This document shows positions 20,421 through 32,722 of a DNA stretch of 64,000 nt, in pieces. A program made the translations under genes and the position numbers. Source of the DNA: Rugalucina vietnamica. Lineage: Eukaryota > Mollusca > Bivalvia > Lucinida > Lucinidae. The DNA lies in contig OZ024874.1 in assembly GCA_964017185.1 (NCBI GenBank), forward strand, positions 51,798,856 to 51,862,855, written 5' to 3'. The notes under the pieces were generated by a model. That model was not told the origin of the DNA and did no database searches. It was given only the letters and a program-made list of their open reading frames with translations. Position 1 is the stretch's first letter. Each line of letters begins with the position of its first letter.

Positions 20421-22017
20421 ATGCATTATTGTTACTGGTTATATGCATTGAAAAGTGTGATGATCTGTGAGTATCGAAATCTTAATGTACAGCTCGACAC
20501 TGTTATTTCCCTTTGAGAAGCGAATACTTGTCATGAGTAGTCAATACCCGTATCGAACCTCAAATGAGATAGATCTACAGTACATGTACATATAGTAAAG
20601 ACCATAAAATAAAATCGTGTCTCTATACCACTTTCAACTGTTATACAATATCTAAATTGGAGGTGGACAAGGTGCTATTCTACAAATTTATATATACGCC
20701 CATCCATGTGGCATCTCAGTGGCTCCTTAAGCACAATGCGTTATGCGAAATGCAAAATATACATGAGTGCTATTATTTAGTTTTATGTTTGAAAAACAGA
20801 ACGTACACTGTACCCTTACCAAACGTCTAGAAGTTTTGAAGTCACCTCGTAATGGGACCTGCATAACATCCTCCTATTCCCCGCTCCCCATCTCCTCCAT
20901 ATTCCATTGGAGAATCACTGGATTTTAATATTGTTTGCTTCCGCAATCAGGCATTGACGAACCGCTCATGGCTATATTGTTTACATTTTATTGATGACGC
21001 GAGACTATGTGAGTGCGCAAGCCTACTACGGTACCCCGCCTTAAGTCACGCCTAGAACTCTTTATAATATTTGAGGTAGAATCAAAAAATGTAAATGAAG
21101 CAAAATTAAGGTATTTCCCTTAAATTAAGCCCAAATTAAGGCGCGTAAATGAGAATTTTAATGCCCATGTTTAGGCACCATTTTAGCACAAAACTTATGA
21201 CCCAAAAAAAATTTTTTTTACATATAAAATTGATTGAAAATATACTGTGACTTTAAGAGCAGCGAGCATAAGTAGGTATCACTACAGGTAGCTGGTACAT
21301 AGGTGTCTGTGTCAGGGAAACACTGATTTCAGAACGATTGAAGGTCAATGCAAAGGACAAAGGTCAACAAAATAACAATATATGGTGTGCAACACTCGTA
21401 CTTGTTCTCCTACGTGCTCTAGAATGGTAATTATTCTCAGTACTCAGCAAAACATCTGGGTACACGTAGTCGTATTTACTCAAGAACTTGTACTTATGAG
21501 CATTTTTGGAGTACTGCTGAGTACTTAATAAAAGTTTCGTCCGAAAATTTAAATTTAAATTTTAATTGTTTGTCAGATCATATCAATTTTCTTAAAGTTA
21601 GCGTTTTCTTTAAAGAAATTTGGGACAGTGTGGGTACAGTGTCCTTTGGTCAATTAAATTATGCATATAACTGTCCAGAGGCAATAATCATTTTGATTAG
21701 CTAGCAAACAAATGAATACTTGACACTAAGCTTCTAAGATTTCGCTACTATCTAGAGATGCATGAAGATTTATAAACCGTGCTTTTAAAATGTGATATTG
21801 TTTCAACTATGATAACTATCACAGATAGAGCATCCAGCTAACAGTTTTGTTTGTTTGAATTTACTACAAATGATCCACTTCTTCTCAACAAAGGAAAAGA
21901 AATGAGCCTGTGGTGGGACCCAGGGAAGAGGGTTCTACATTATAGCATCTACATATATGGTAATAATCATCTACATTAAATTGAATGTGCTGTTATCACT
22001 CAATACATTTTATGTAA
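20421..22017. other. No recognisable gene
   Basis: AT-rich sequence. GTACTCAGTA-like words at 21440-21530 recur at 22230-22350, hinting at a decayed TIR element between them. Confidence 0.4.
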
Positions 22018-22215
22018 GAAAAAGTACAAATAGCCAATGATCAGTAAATGGCGCAATCAGAAAGACATTCCCACTCCATAAACCGAGGGGTGGGAAAAAA
22101 ATAAAATGACACTTAGGTACTTATACCATGAAAACATGTCGTAAGCCGAGTGAGCAGCTTTTCCCCAAAAGACGGCCACTCAGTTACCCGAACTGAACTA
22201 ACCTGTTTAAATTTT
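22018..22215 (-). mobile_element. Family-D repeat, 3' part
   Basis: On the minus strand it carries the family words ACTGAGTGGCCGTC, TGCTCACTCGGCTTACGAC, GGTATAAGTACC, GAGTGGGAATG and TTTGTAC. The 5' part is absent. Confidence 0.75.
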
Positions 22216-23024
22216 CCTCACTTGAAACTTCGTTGTACTCAGACGTATTCGTGAGAAATTTTGTAAAGTACTCTGTACTTATTTAAGTATTTTCAAACCA
22301 TCAGCACTCAGTATTGACGCAGGTACTGTACCTCAGTACTCACTCTATCCAAGACGGTACATATATAAATAAGTTAATTATATCAAAATGACTGGAAGTT
22401 AAGTAGAAAATCAATTGAAGAATGACTTAAATTCCGACATTCCATCCATCCCATTTATAAATTCAATTTAATTTTAACTTATCTCAACATGCATACATTC
22501 ATCAGTTCCATTATCTGCTATCGATTTCGATGATTAATTCAAGTCATGCTTCAATGGTTTAAGTACAGTAGAGTTCCAAAAGGCATAACCCTCTAAAACA
22601 AACTTGGGTGCAGCGTAACGTCAAATTACGTCATACTGTCGAAAAAGATCGTCGTGGTAGAAAAGAGTAGAATTCGTGAAATACAAAACATATTGAGCTG
22701 TAGTTTCGGCACAATTCACCGCATTATACACACATAACTGACAGTTAGACGCCCATATGCCAGGTAGATTCCGAAAATGCTTAAGAGGTAGCCAATAGCG
22801 GCATGGATGCGTATAGCATGATGTTGTTGTGACGTTTGGCCGGTTTTACTGTTGTTACCTTAGGAGCGCACGTGATTTTATGCCTAATTTTCATCCAAAT
22901 TTTGTGTATATGTTAACTATATGTTAATTTACAACATGCACAGAGAAGGTAAATTTCCCATTACAATTACACGTTTGGCAGCATTTTTCCTCGAACTTTT
23001 TGAATCCCCTCGTATTTTATGTGT

Positions 23025-23240
23025 GCTGTATGCGCCTTATGTATGTTTTCATATTTTAAGTTAAGTTTGGGTAACTGAGTGGTCACCTATTGGGAAAATA
23101 GCTGCTCATTCGGCTTACGATATGTTTTCATGGTATAAGTACCTGCTTGTTCATTTGATTCTTCCCACCTCTTTTTTTGGAGTGGGAATTTTTTTCTGAT
23201 TGCGTCTTTTCCTGATCTATGCCTGCTTGTACCTTTATTC
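23025..23240 (+). mobile_element. Family-D repeat, 3' part
   Basis: It runs from CGCCTTATGTATGTTTTCAT through GCTGCTCATTCGGCTTACG to TGCCTGCTTGTACC. It has the same 3' end as the other copies and a truncated 5' end. Confidence 0.8.
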
Positions 23241-23624
23241 AACTGCAAAACTGATGTCGATAGTTATATGTCTAAAAGTCTAAAACAGACTTTGGGGAAA
23301 TTTCATTAATTGTGTTTTTGGGTCAAAAATACGATTTAATCCCCCCCCCCCTCCCCACCCTTACATGTTGTCCTGTCTGGAACGGAAAACCGACAGAAAG
23401 CCGATGTGAGCTACGGGCATTGGTTTAGACTTTACAGCGTTTTGAAACAGTTGTGTTCCTAAGCTCTTAATTAAACTAAATAATATCAGAACTCGACTAG
23501 CGACTAGGAACTCCCTCCGAACAACATGTTACAACATTTACATGTACGGAGTCTTACTCGTACATGCGTCCCACTTGGAGCTATCTCCCCGCCATTTAAG
23601 CTTCGTCATGAGAGAGAGAATAAA

Positions 23625-23845
23625 GAATTTTGAATATGCGAACACAAATGCGCAGATCGGCTGTGCAGTAACTGCACAGCTGATCAGCACCTTTGTTTTC
23701 GCTATCCAGACAGTACAATTCCTCAGTCTTCTTCTTAAATCCGAAATTTCAATATTCTAGTCATCTTCTGTGACAGCACATGCCGGTTTTTGACGGACCT
23801 GGTCAGAAACCCCGAAGACCGGTGTTCTCGTGTCGCGGCTCATAT
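23625..23845. mobile_element. MITE family A, copy 2 (left TIR lost)
   Basis: The central palindrome (GCTGTGCAGTAACTGCACAGC), the CCGAAATTTCAATATTCTAG stretch and the right end (TCTCGTGTCGCGGCTCAT) are present. The left TIR is not. Confidence 0.7.
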
Positions 23846-24390
23846 TATTTGCAGTCCGCCACGAGAGCATGGGTTCAGGAAGCAGACCTAAAGTTGTGGA
23901 ATAGACCCAATCACAGAGGCTGTCTTAAAATGAAAACGAAACTATACATTAATGTCGCCTTACAACAAGTCTAGTAGACCTCGTTAGTTTGAGAACAGTT
24001 TAGAATTAACTTCAATAAACCAATCACAAGGACTGTCCAAAGTTCAAGCCGCACTTAAATGTCGGCACCGGCTGAACGTGTGTCTTGTTTGCTTCAAAAC
24101 AGTTTAGAATTCATTTCAATAGGGAAAAAGAATTAATTGAAGAAAGCGAATGGCCGTTGGAATGATGTTTGGGACAAAATCATTACTGGGACACGAGCGA
24201 TGACTCTCGAGTCCTCTGTCATCCATACCGCAGACAGAGGAATGTCTCACCTTCGGATACGAGTATTACATTACATATTAAGCTAAACAATTTTAAAAGG
24301 GGGTCGACAGTAAACTATTAGTTTTTGTTTGACAAATTCATGCTATTTAAAACTTGCACTTTGAAATGAATACAAATACTTTTCAAGATT

Positions 24391-24583
24391 TGAGCCGCTT
24401 CATGGGAAAACCAGCAATGTGGTTTTGAACAGGTCGGCCACAAACTAGTCTGAACTGTCGCAGAAGATGACTAGAAGCTTGAAATTTTCGTGTAGCGAAA
24501 ACAAAGGCGCTGATCAGCTTTGCGATTCTGCGTCTTTGTTTTCGCATATGCAGACTGTTGGTTTTCTCATGATGCGGCCCATT
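24391..24583. mobile_element. MITE family A, copy 3
   Basis: TGAGCCGCTTCATGGGAAAA at the left and GGTTTTCTCATGATGCGG at the right are inverted. Between them are GGTCGGCCACAAAC, GACTAGAAGCTTGAAATTT and a GGCGCTGATCAGC half palindrome. Confidence 0.75.
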
Positions 24584-24599
24584 TTAGAGCATGACATAT

Positions 24600-25917
24600 T
24601 TCTATACACGCGCCTAGTGAATCTTTCGATTTCTTAAGATTCGGATATTTACCTTTCCCAGAAGACCAGGTTTTCTTAAAGAAAATCAAAGTTAATCACT
24701 GTCATGTCACATTGTCACTTATATATCGGTCCGTTGCATACGTTAATTAAGTACATGCCCATAAAATTTTGTTTCATAACTAATGGCATACCAGTACCAG
24801 TAATTGAAGCTTCGCAAAATTTTAAGATTCAAAACCCAGATGGGAAACCACCAATAAGGTTATAAAAATGAACATACAGCGGCCTCAGTTATATCTGAAT
24901 TTAACTGAATATTAGAATAAACATAAAAAGGTAAGGTGCACGGATTCACAAATCAAACGAAGGCAGGGCATTGCTCTGTTTGTGGATAAGGACACGAGAA
25001 CCATCACTCGCCCGTCACATTTGTTTCTTAGTAATGATTTCGGCCAAAACATCATTCCAACGGTTATTCGCCTTCTTCTGCTCATTCGTTCCCCATATTG
25101 AAGTGGATACTGTTACGAGCAAGCGTAACAAGACAACACAGGTACAGCGAAAAACAACCAAGTAATTTAAACTTAACAAGTGTAATCAAACAAATAAACA
25201 AATAAATGCAGTAAATTCATACAATCAAATGAACAAATAAGTAAATAAATAAATAAATAACTTACAAATTAAATATTGTTCAATAAATCCTTGTCCTTCA
25301 GATGTAAGTCCACAGGTGTCCTCAATCCAGTATCCAGAATATGAGCACATGTATATTTAATCCACACTATTATTCTAATCGAAAACACTAGTGAAACAAC
25401 CAAAACTATAAACTTTAAATCACTTCAAATTTCTTAAGTGCTTAAGACTGGATTGGGAGCTATATATATACATTTGAGGAAAAATCAACTACCTTCTAGA
25501 AAATTATATAATAAACTGTTCGAGAACAGTACAGACAGATCTGTTTTGTTCTGTCATTGTCAAATAGTCAGGTGACATTGAGAATTTTCTTCAAAGTACC
25601 AGAGTAAAGATATTTTAAGAAGATATAGAACATGTAATATTTCTGTTATATGGTGACAATAATAAATCACCCAGTTCGAATCACACAGATTCAACTAGAA
25701 GCTTCTATAATACGCTGATAACTTCTTAATTATAATAATAGTTATAAAAATAATCAATGACACAATTCTGTAAAGTTCTATACAATAAATTCTAGAAGAA
25801 TAAAAATGAAATACATATTTATCAAAGTTACTCCCCTTTGATTACATATATTAACAACAAGTAATGGATTAAATAAAATATATCATATATATAACAATAC
25901 TAAACTGTTACCAAACA

Positions 25918-25975
<58 letters not shown>

Positions 25976-26180
25976 AATTATTCAGTAAATTTACCTTGTT
26001 TTCATGTTGTATATATTTGTTTGAGATGACAATAGAATATGTTTAAACTAACTAACAAGAGCTATGTTGTGCGCCGACATTTTAGTTGACTTAAATTATG
26101 GACAGTCTTTGCCATTGTTTAACTCCAATACATAAGGCATCTGCTTCATGACCCCATTAATTCAACTGGAATTGCCTTAT
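24600..26180. other. No recognisable gene; (CT)n microsatellite
   Basis: AT-rich sequence with short (AAAT)n near 25220-25260 and a clean (CT)n run at 25920-25973. No domain-bearing frames. Confidence 0.55.
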
Positions 26181-26182
26181 CA

Positions 26183-26368
26183 TTGATAACAGAACGTTTG
26201 CTTAAAGTAATAAACGAAGGGAAGGTGGTCGGGTCAGTCATGGTTGGTTTTAAAAAGGCGTTTGACATTGTTTGGAAAAACTCACATGTTATAAAGTTAG
26301 TGATAAGGATATCTATTGACAAGATGAGGAAAGTCGCGTTGGGTAAAAGTTTAAAACACGTAATTTAA
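26183..26368 (+). pseudogene. Reverse-transcriptase relic
   Basis: A 61-aa frame contains SVMVGFKKAFDIVW, which matches the first catalytic Asp block of non-LTR reverse transcriptases (usual form D-x-x-KAFD-x-V). The leading Asp reads Gly. Nothing else of RT is preserved nearby in this frame. Confidence 0.5.
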
Positions 26369-26889
26369 AGCAAATTTTACAAGTGTATTATTGGGTATAA
26401 ATGTTTAGTTTTACAAAAATGGATTTGGCAGCGTCCCCAAATGCAAACAGGTAGGGATTACACTTGATTGTTTGTACCAATCCAAACATTTACAATTTCT
26501 TACACAGCTTGTGTTCATGGAGCAAAACTATAGTTTCCTATGTATTTAACTGTCTTTGCTATAAACGGAAGCAAAATTGATGTTGACATTATAAACCAGT
26601 TTAAGTTTTGTTGTTGTTACGCATGCGCATCATTGCAACAATTTTAAGGTCATTCTGCTTCCATTCAGCTTAAATACTTATGTTCCACGGTCTGGTGAAA
26701 GTCATTAACCCCTAGACCCCTATATATATATAAACAAGTCATTGTGTCGGTGTTGATAGACAATAGAAAGAAATGAAGTTACGGCAACAATTTATTTCCT
26801 GTAGAGCTTTCACTTATAACCGCTCTTCAACAAGTCCTTGTGTCTGTGCAATTCCTGTAGAGGTTTATAAGGCCGGAGGGCTAGCCATG

Positions 26890-28043
26890 GCAGAGAACTG
26901 ACACAGTTGTTTCACTGTATGTGATAGAAGAAGGCTATCCCACAAGAATTTAAGGATGCATCCATAATCCACATATACAAGCGGAAAGGAAATCCACAAG
27001 TCTGTGACAACCACAGTAGCATTTCCCTCCTGTGCATTGCTGGGAAGATACTGGAAAAAATTCTGTTGAACCGTCTGAATGTTCATCTTGATCAGAAGGG
27101 ACTTATCCCTGAAAGTCAATGTGGATTCAGAAAAGACAGAGGGGCAATAGACATGATCTTCACAGCAAGACAGCTTCAAGAGAAATGCCAAGAACAGAAT
27201 GTAGATCTACACATAACGTTTGTCGACCTCACCACATTTTTGGCACAGTTAGTCGTGATGGACCCTGAAAAATCATGGCCAAGTTTGGCTGTCCACCAAT
27301 ATTCATAGCAATGGTGCGACAATTTCATGATGGCATGCAAGCACGTGTGCAAAACGATGAAGAGTTCTCTGAACCCTTTGAGGTAACAAATGGGGTCAAA
27401 TAGGGCTATGTTAGGGCACCAACACTGTTCAACATGATGTTATCTGCCATGCTCATGAATGCTTTCCAGGAAAGTGACACTGGTTTTCCAATCAGGTACC
27501 GTTTTGATGGCAATATATGCAACCTTAGAAGGTTGCAAGCCAAAACTAAGGTGCAGACTGATGTGCTAGATGAGCTCCTCTATGCAGATGATATGGATAA
27601 GAATGCCAGCTCAGAGGCAAAAATGCAAAGAGCCATGGATCAAGTCTCACAGTCATGTGATAACTATGATCTCATAATCAGCACAAAAAAGACAGAGGTT
27701 GTACACCAACCAGCACCTGGAAAACCGTACAATGAACCAACCATCACTGTGAATGGACAAAAACGGAAAGTTGTTGATAAATTCACCTACCTGGGAAGCA
27801 CTCTTTTCAGAGCAGTGCACATTGATGATGAGATCACTGCCAGAATTGCAAAAGCCAGTGTGGCATTTAGAAGACTCCGTGCAAATGTGGGAGCGAAATG
27901 GAATCAAGCTTGACACCAAGCTGAAAGTCTACAAGGCTGTGGTACTGCGAACCCTCTTGTATGCATGTGAGACCTGGACAGTATACCAGTGTCATGCAAA
28001 GAGACTTAACCATTTCAACTCAAGCTGTCGATTCATAAGCTAA
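26890..28043 (+). pseudogene. Decayed EN-RT LINE, reverse-transcriptase part
   Basis: RT segments lie across three reading frames. 27066-27308 holds LNRLNVHLDQKGLIPESQCG followed by FRKDRGAIDMIF and ends after TFVDLT, so the KAFD catalytic block is deleted. About 27340-27430 reads EVTNGVK, then an in-frame TAG in place of the usual Gln. 27434-27913 carries DELLYADDMD with the catalytic Asp pair intact, then TKKTEVVHQPAPGKPY and FTYLGSTL. 27753-28043 ends with [10 protein letters not shown] and the LNHF region. Two frameshifts, one stop and one catalytic deletion make it dead. The 50250-51360 fragment carries the endonuclease half of what looks like the same family. Confidence 0.85.
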
Positions 28044-28199
28044 GCGGCACTCGGAAGAAATTTAAGATAGAAAATCATGTTTGTTGTAAAACTTTACGTG
28101 GGTGCAACTCCCTCCCATTGTATACTGAACAACATTTAATCTAACTGAAATAAGATGGAAATGTTTTTTGACGCATAAAACTTTAAAAGAAAGATGGTG

Positions 28200-29960
28200 G
28201 GCCATCTACAATTCTGAGTAGAATAACAAAAAATAGGGATTCAAAGGGAAGTCCGTTGACATATGGAATTAAGTTATTGTCAGTGCTATTTGATTGTTTT
28301 GGCTGGAGTAGATCTGATCTTTTTTAGAGCTTTGATTTTTTGTATACTGTCTTCGAACAAGGGCTGCTGGATATTTTTGTGTTAAAAGGAATGTTTTTAA
28401 TTCTTCTAATCTCGTCAATAATGTATTTTCTTCTGTGACGATCATTTTAATCTCCTTGCGAGATTATATGGTATGCTATTACGGGTATGCTTGGGGTGCC
28501 GTGATGTATAGAGGATATATTGTTTAGAGTCAGTAGGTTTGTAGTAAATGTCTGTATAGGTTTCCGTATTTACTAAGTACGAGTGTGTCCAAAACTGGGA
28601 GACGGGTATTGCTTTTATCTCTCGTGTATTTAACGCTAGGATAAAGGCTGTTTAATAAACAATACAATCTATTCAGAAATTCTTCTGATTTCGTAAATAT
28701 TAGAAATCGTTTGAAAAGCTCTTCTAAGTAGCTTCTAAAATCAGTGCCGAAATCTCGTTCAGACAATTCGTACGTACAGCTTTTCTTCTAAATAAGCTAA
28801 TACCCAGTGTACTGTATATGGGTGCAAACTTACTTCCCATGGCTGTAACTTTTGTTTGTATGTTATATTCATCATTAAAATGAAAGGTGGTGTTCTCAAA
28901 AATGACTTTTATGCCTTCCAATACAACTTTTCGGAATTACATCTGGATATGTGTTGATCCAAAATGAAATGGCTTCTAAGCCAAGATGATGAGGAATTTT
29001 AGAATATAGACTTTCAACATCAAAAGAAACTAGCATACTATCTCGAGAAATATGACGCGGTAGTTTATATAAAGGTCTTTTGTGTCTTTAAAATAACTTT
29101 TTATATACATTGTGCGTACGGCTCTAGCACGATATCTATGAAATTTCTCGGCCTATGAGTTTCACAGGCTGGTCCTGCTACTATTGGTCTAAATGTTAGA
29201 TTATTTGGTGCGGTTAGTTTTATATAATTTGAATTGGAGGTCGAGCATGCATAATTTGTTTCTTTGTTTTTGTGGATTTTTGATAACCCATATATAGTTA
29301 CTTGTTTTATACTCAAAGTTTTATACTCTTTAATTTGTAAGCTCTGTCTGGTGTTTCTGTAAAACTGCACGATATTTTTTCATAATTTCTTTTTGCGGGT
29401 TATGTTGCAATTTATTATAAACTCATTGTTAGATAATAATGTTTCCATTTGTTTTGATAGAAATCTCTATCCATTATTACTGTTGCTCCTCCCTTGTCTG
29501 CTTGTTTTATAATTATGGTTTGGTCATTTGATAGATCTGACATTGCTTTCTGTTCTGATTTTGAAATGTTTCGTTTAACATCTGATCTTTTATTGTTCTT
29601 ATGAAATTGTTTCGATCTTTGAAACAAAATTGTCCAAAAGAGCTTCTCAACCTTTGGGGGACCAAAGCTTGATTTATTCCTAACAAGAGATTCATCATCG
29701 TCTTCAATACATTAAAATATTCAATTAAGCGTACTTTACGTTAATTGTGAAATGTCGCTTTTTAATTCTTTCAATCCATTTTACATTGGCGTTCTCACAT
29801 CTTTCTTTTGACCGTATTTCTTGCTGAACGCATTCTTCTTTCCATAGTTTTTTCACTAGTTCTCTTCTTTGATCACTTACTTTTTATCATGCATTTGTTT
29901 ATCGCTCCTCGTGACTTTCTGCTCGTAGTTTCATTAGATCGAAGTCCGATTGTATGTTGA
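28200..29960 (-). pseudogene. Penelope-like element reverse transcriptase, decayed
   Basis: On the minus strand, in order: QADKGGATVIMDRDFYQNKW (near 29500), IYGLSKIHKN then FRPIVAGP (29150-29290), TAMGSKFAPIYSTL (near 28840), RSYLEELF (28719-28736), FLNRLYCLLNSLYPSVKYT, LDTLVL and RHPKHTRNSIPYNLARRL. These are the RT signatures of Penelope-like elements, including the family-specific K-A-D-K-G-G and L-x-K-I-H-K. Frameshifts separate the blocks. The catalytic Y-x-D-D reads YLEE. I could not find the GIY-YIG endonuclease that normally follows. Confidence 0.8.
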
Positions 29961-30294
29961 ATGCTAATTGTTTTTCTCGGAGTTTGGTATATTTATATTA
30001 GGTCTATAAAACTATTATCTTACCCTTTTTTGGATATTGGTATTACTGGGGTATTTCTTCGAAATCTAAAAATAGCAAAAAATGAATTTTGTAATTCGAG
30101 ACTTCGTATTTAAGACTGGCTATGCGAAGATAAATATCATTCCTTTGTGGCGGTTTACGACACATTTTGAAGCTAAATTTTCTTAATATTGAAATATTCT
30201 TCTAACTAATTGAAGGTACGTACAAATAAACTATGATGATTATTATTATTATAAAAGTACAGTTTTAATAAAGTTTTTGTACTTGTACTTATTC

Positions 30295-30357
30295 TTATGA
30301 TGATGATGGTCATGATGATGATGATTATTATTATTATTATTATTAATAATAATATTA

Positions 30358-30421
<64 letters not shown>
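30295..30421. repeat. Microsatellites: (GAT/ATT)n then (ATTG)n
   Basis: GATGATGATG and TTATTATTA tracts run straight into about 15 ATTG units (30359-30421). The apparent Asn/Ser/Ile repeat proteins on the minus strand are artefacts. Confidence 0.95.
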
Positions 30422-31472
30422 ATAAGTTTTTTTTCTGTAATAATACTTTGAAGGTGTCAGGGAGTATTTCATGCAAATGAATATTATATTTCGCCTAATC
30501 TACCCTGCACCTACCATGTTTTGAGGTGGTGAATTGGATGTTTTTACCTTATGCTATCTGGGGGTACGGTTAATGATGTTTTACCATTCTGTAGTTTGTT
30601 ATTGCGGTACTCTATGGGTGGACGCCTATAATTATAGCAAATCAGGTTTTGAGAACCTGTACTGTCTCACATCACTGCTTGCGATAATAGACGGAAAAGA
30701 TGCACTTGTTCATTTGCTTGAATCAGTCGAAAACTGTGAAAATGCATTTTTGTTGTCATTCTAATCTATTGCTATAATGATTGCTATAATGGATTTCCTG
30801 TCTTCTCTGTCCATTCTAATCATATCCATAACACGAGTCACTACAGAAGCATCGGGTGTGAAAAGGCACCTTTAGAAGCGGTTTAAGTCCCACCCCACTT
30901 CCCAGTTATTTAAGTTTATTTACCTTTCCCTGGCGGTATTTCTGTTGTGGCTCTAATAATTAGAGTACATATTTTGGTGTTGAATTTCTGTGCTGTTAGA
31001 CCAGGCGGGAAGGGGACCATTTCCACTGGTTCATCAAAATGTTAATTCACGAAACTAAAAAGGGGGGATTCAAATAAAAATATTCATTGTATTCGACTGG
31101 CTAAATAAACATCCCAAACCAAAGACACCTAGCGGAACAGAAAGAATAATACAAAGCATCACAAAGCACAACCAACACAGTCAAGCGAAGAGCCCGTCAA
31201 GAAAAGCAACAACTCGACCACTCACCAAAATTAGTCAACCCCCACCCCCCAATGAGCAGAACAAACAGACAAACGGACAAAACACGCAACATCAATATAA
31301 ATAACAACCGCCTTGGAACGGTAACAAATTTTATCTTTGAAGTTGGGATTGCTTATCAAATAATCGTAAGCATTTTCACATATCCATCCCTTACAAAGAT
31401 GGGTTTGTGAAACATTTCCTTTTTGATGCTAGAGCAAACGGAGTCAGAAGAGGCATTCTAGAAGAATATTTT
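30422..31472. other. No gene; weak family-D fragment
   Basis: ACGAGTCACTACAGAAGC, GCGGTTTAAGTCCCACC and TGTTGAATTTCTGTGCTGTT at 30830-31010 resemble the middle of family D in plus orientation. The rest is unassigned. Confidence 0.45.
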
Positions 31473-31537
31473 TCAAAGAAAAGACAAGCGGTTTCGATTT
31501 TTGCATTTTTCTTCTGTCATTTGAATTAGAAATAGTC

Positions 31538-31545
31538 TATATAAA
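31538..31545 (+). promoter_or_regulatory. Candidate TATA box of glycine-rich gene 2
   Basis: TATATAAA at the same place as in copy 1, followed by the conserved CATCGCACTTG and AAAGAACCACAAC. Confidence 0.45.
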
Positions 31546-31843
31546 TTTAAACATCGCACTTGTCAAAGAACCACAACTTTGTTTTAGCTCGTTATTATTG
31601 TTGTAATTTTGATTAGGATTACTAGTCCTTAAGTTACTGGGTGGGCAGCTATATGTAGGCCTAAAAATCTACTCACTCGACTTGCGATATGGACTTTGTG
31701 TATTATCCCTACCTCTTTTTAGAATGGGAATTTCGTTCGATTGCACAATTTCCTGATCACTGCTTACTTTAACTTTTCCATTGAATTTACGATCATGTAT
31801 GGTAGTTTTAGGTATAATGAATCACTTTATTTTTATTACAGTT

Positions 31844-32083
31844 ATGGGAAATACAGGCGGTGCCGGTGGTTCTGGGGGTACAAACGGCGGTGGAGGAGGT
31901 GGTGGTGGATCTGGGGGAGGTTCCTCGGCAAGCGGTGGTGCCGGAGGAAGTGGCGGTAGCGGCAAGAGAGCTTTCGAGGAGTCAGATGTCGTTATTTCAC
32001 ATATCTTTGCTGTAGATAAGGTTGGCTCTTATATGGGGACAGGAGATGACGAGGGAGGGATGCCCCATGGGAGATACAGATAA
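31844..32083 (+). CDS. Short glycine-rich protein, copy 2 (79 aa)
   Basis: Function unknown. The ATG follows the same splice acceptor (TTTTTATTACAG) as copy 1. The frame is open upstream to 31781, but I prefer this ATG for the same reasons. The protein begins MGNTGGAGGSGG, keeps a ~40-residue Gly/Ser region, and ends with KRAFEESDVVISHIFAV...GTGDDEGGMPHGRYR. Compared with copy 1 the frame is intact despite one codon-sized insertion (DKV for HV) and scattered substitutions. That argues for purifying selection or a young duplicate. No signal peptide. Confidence 0.6.
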   Translation: MGNTGGAGGSGGTNGGGGGGGGSGGGSSASGGAGGSGGSGKRAFEESDVVISHIFAVDKVGSYMGTGDDEGGMPHGRYR

Positions 32084-32413
32084 CGATTAAAGGACAAAGT
32101 TCAACAGTTGTACTTTCAGAATGAACTGTATTTGTATTAAACATGATTTTTTATTAGTAGTACAAGAAACATTCTTTCGATCTTTTCATTCTATCTGTAC
32201 TGCTTATATACGACAACAAAGTCATTTGAAAAGTCTAATTATTTGAAGTATCTTTCTATCCATGGACGGATACATCTTGACATACTTAATTGTATAACAA
32301 TATTTGAAAAGCAAAAATATAAGTGAATGATATAGTTTATGCTAAACGTATAATAAAAAGTACATCTTTACAATCTGCCTTCATTTTTGCTTCCGCCATC
32401 CCGTTATAATTAT

Positions 32414-32470
32414 CCCAGCAGGCACATGATGTCAGAATGACGTCAGATCTACGTCATGTGCCCGCTTGGA
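32414..32470. mobile_element. 57-bp palindromic insertion absent from copy 1
   Basis: CCCAGCAGGCACATGATGTC at one end is the near reverse complement of the other end (GACGT...CATGTGCCCGCTTGGA-like). Copy 1 reads straight through (AATTATGGTATC, near 1050), so this is an occupied/empty site pair. It is probably a minimal MITE or deletion relic of one. Confidence 0.7.
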
Positions 32471-32722
32471 TGGTATTAAAGTGCCGCTTAAGATCGCTAA
32501 ATTTCGCTATACGATTGTCTAAATATTAATTTGGGGGTCATTTCTTTGGCCATGATATGCAAATTAAAGCACAAAAAGGTTGGAAAACATTTTACAGATT
32601 TTGCATACGCAGTCGTATCACAAAACTACACACTCGTAGGATTGCCTACGATTCAGTGGGACCGGCACTTAAAATCGTAGCTATAGTGCGATTCCTTCCA
32701 CTATGCTGCCTTACCTCAGACA

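Larger units (their letters stand above)
31473..32722. repeat. Segmental duplication, copy 2 (glycine-rich gene unit)
   Basis: It aligns with 28-1325 in the same orientation. It differs by small indels and a 57-bp insertion at 32414-32470. The homology stops at 32722, next to the truncated repeat element at 32723. Confidence 0.85.

Noticed and set aside
30206..30476. Minus-strand proteins with SINQ, Asn, His repeats
   Set aside because: Translations of the ATTG and GAT/ATT microsatellites.
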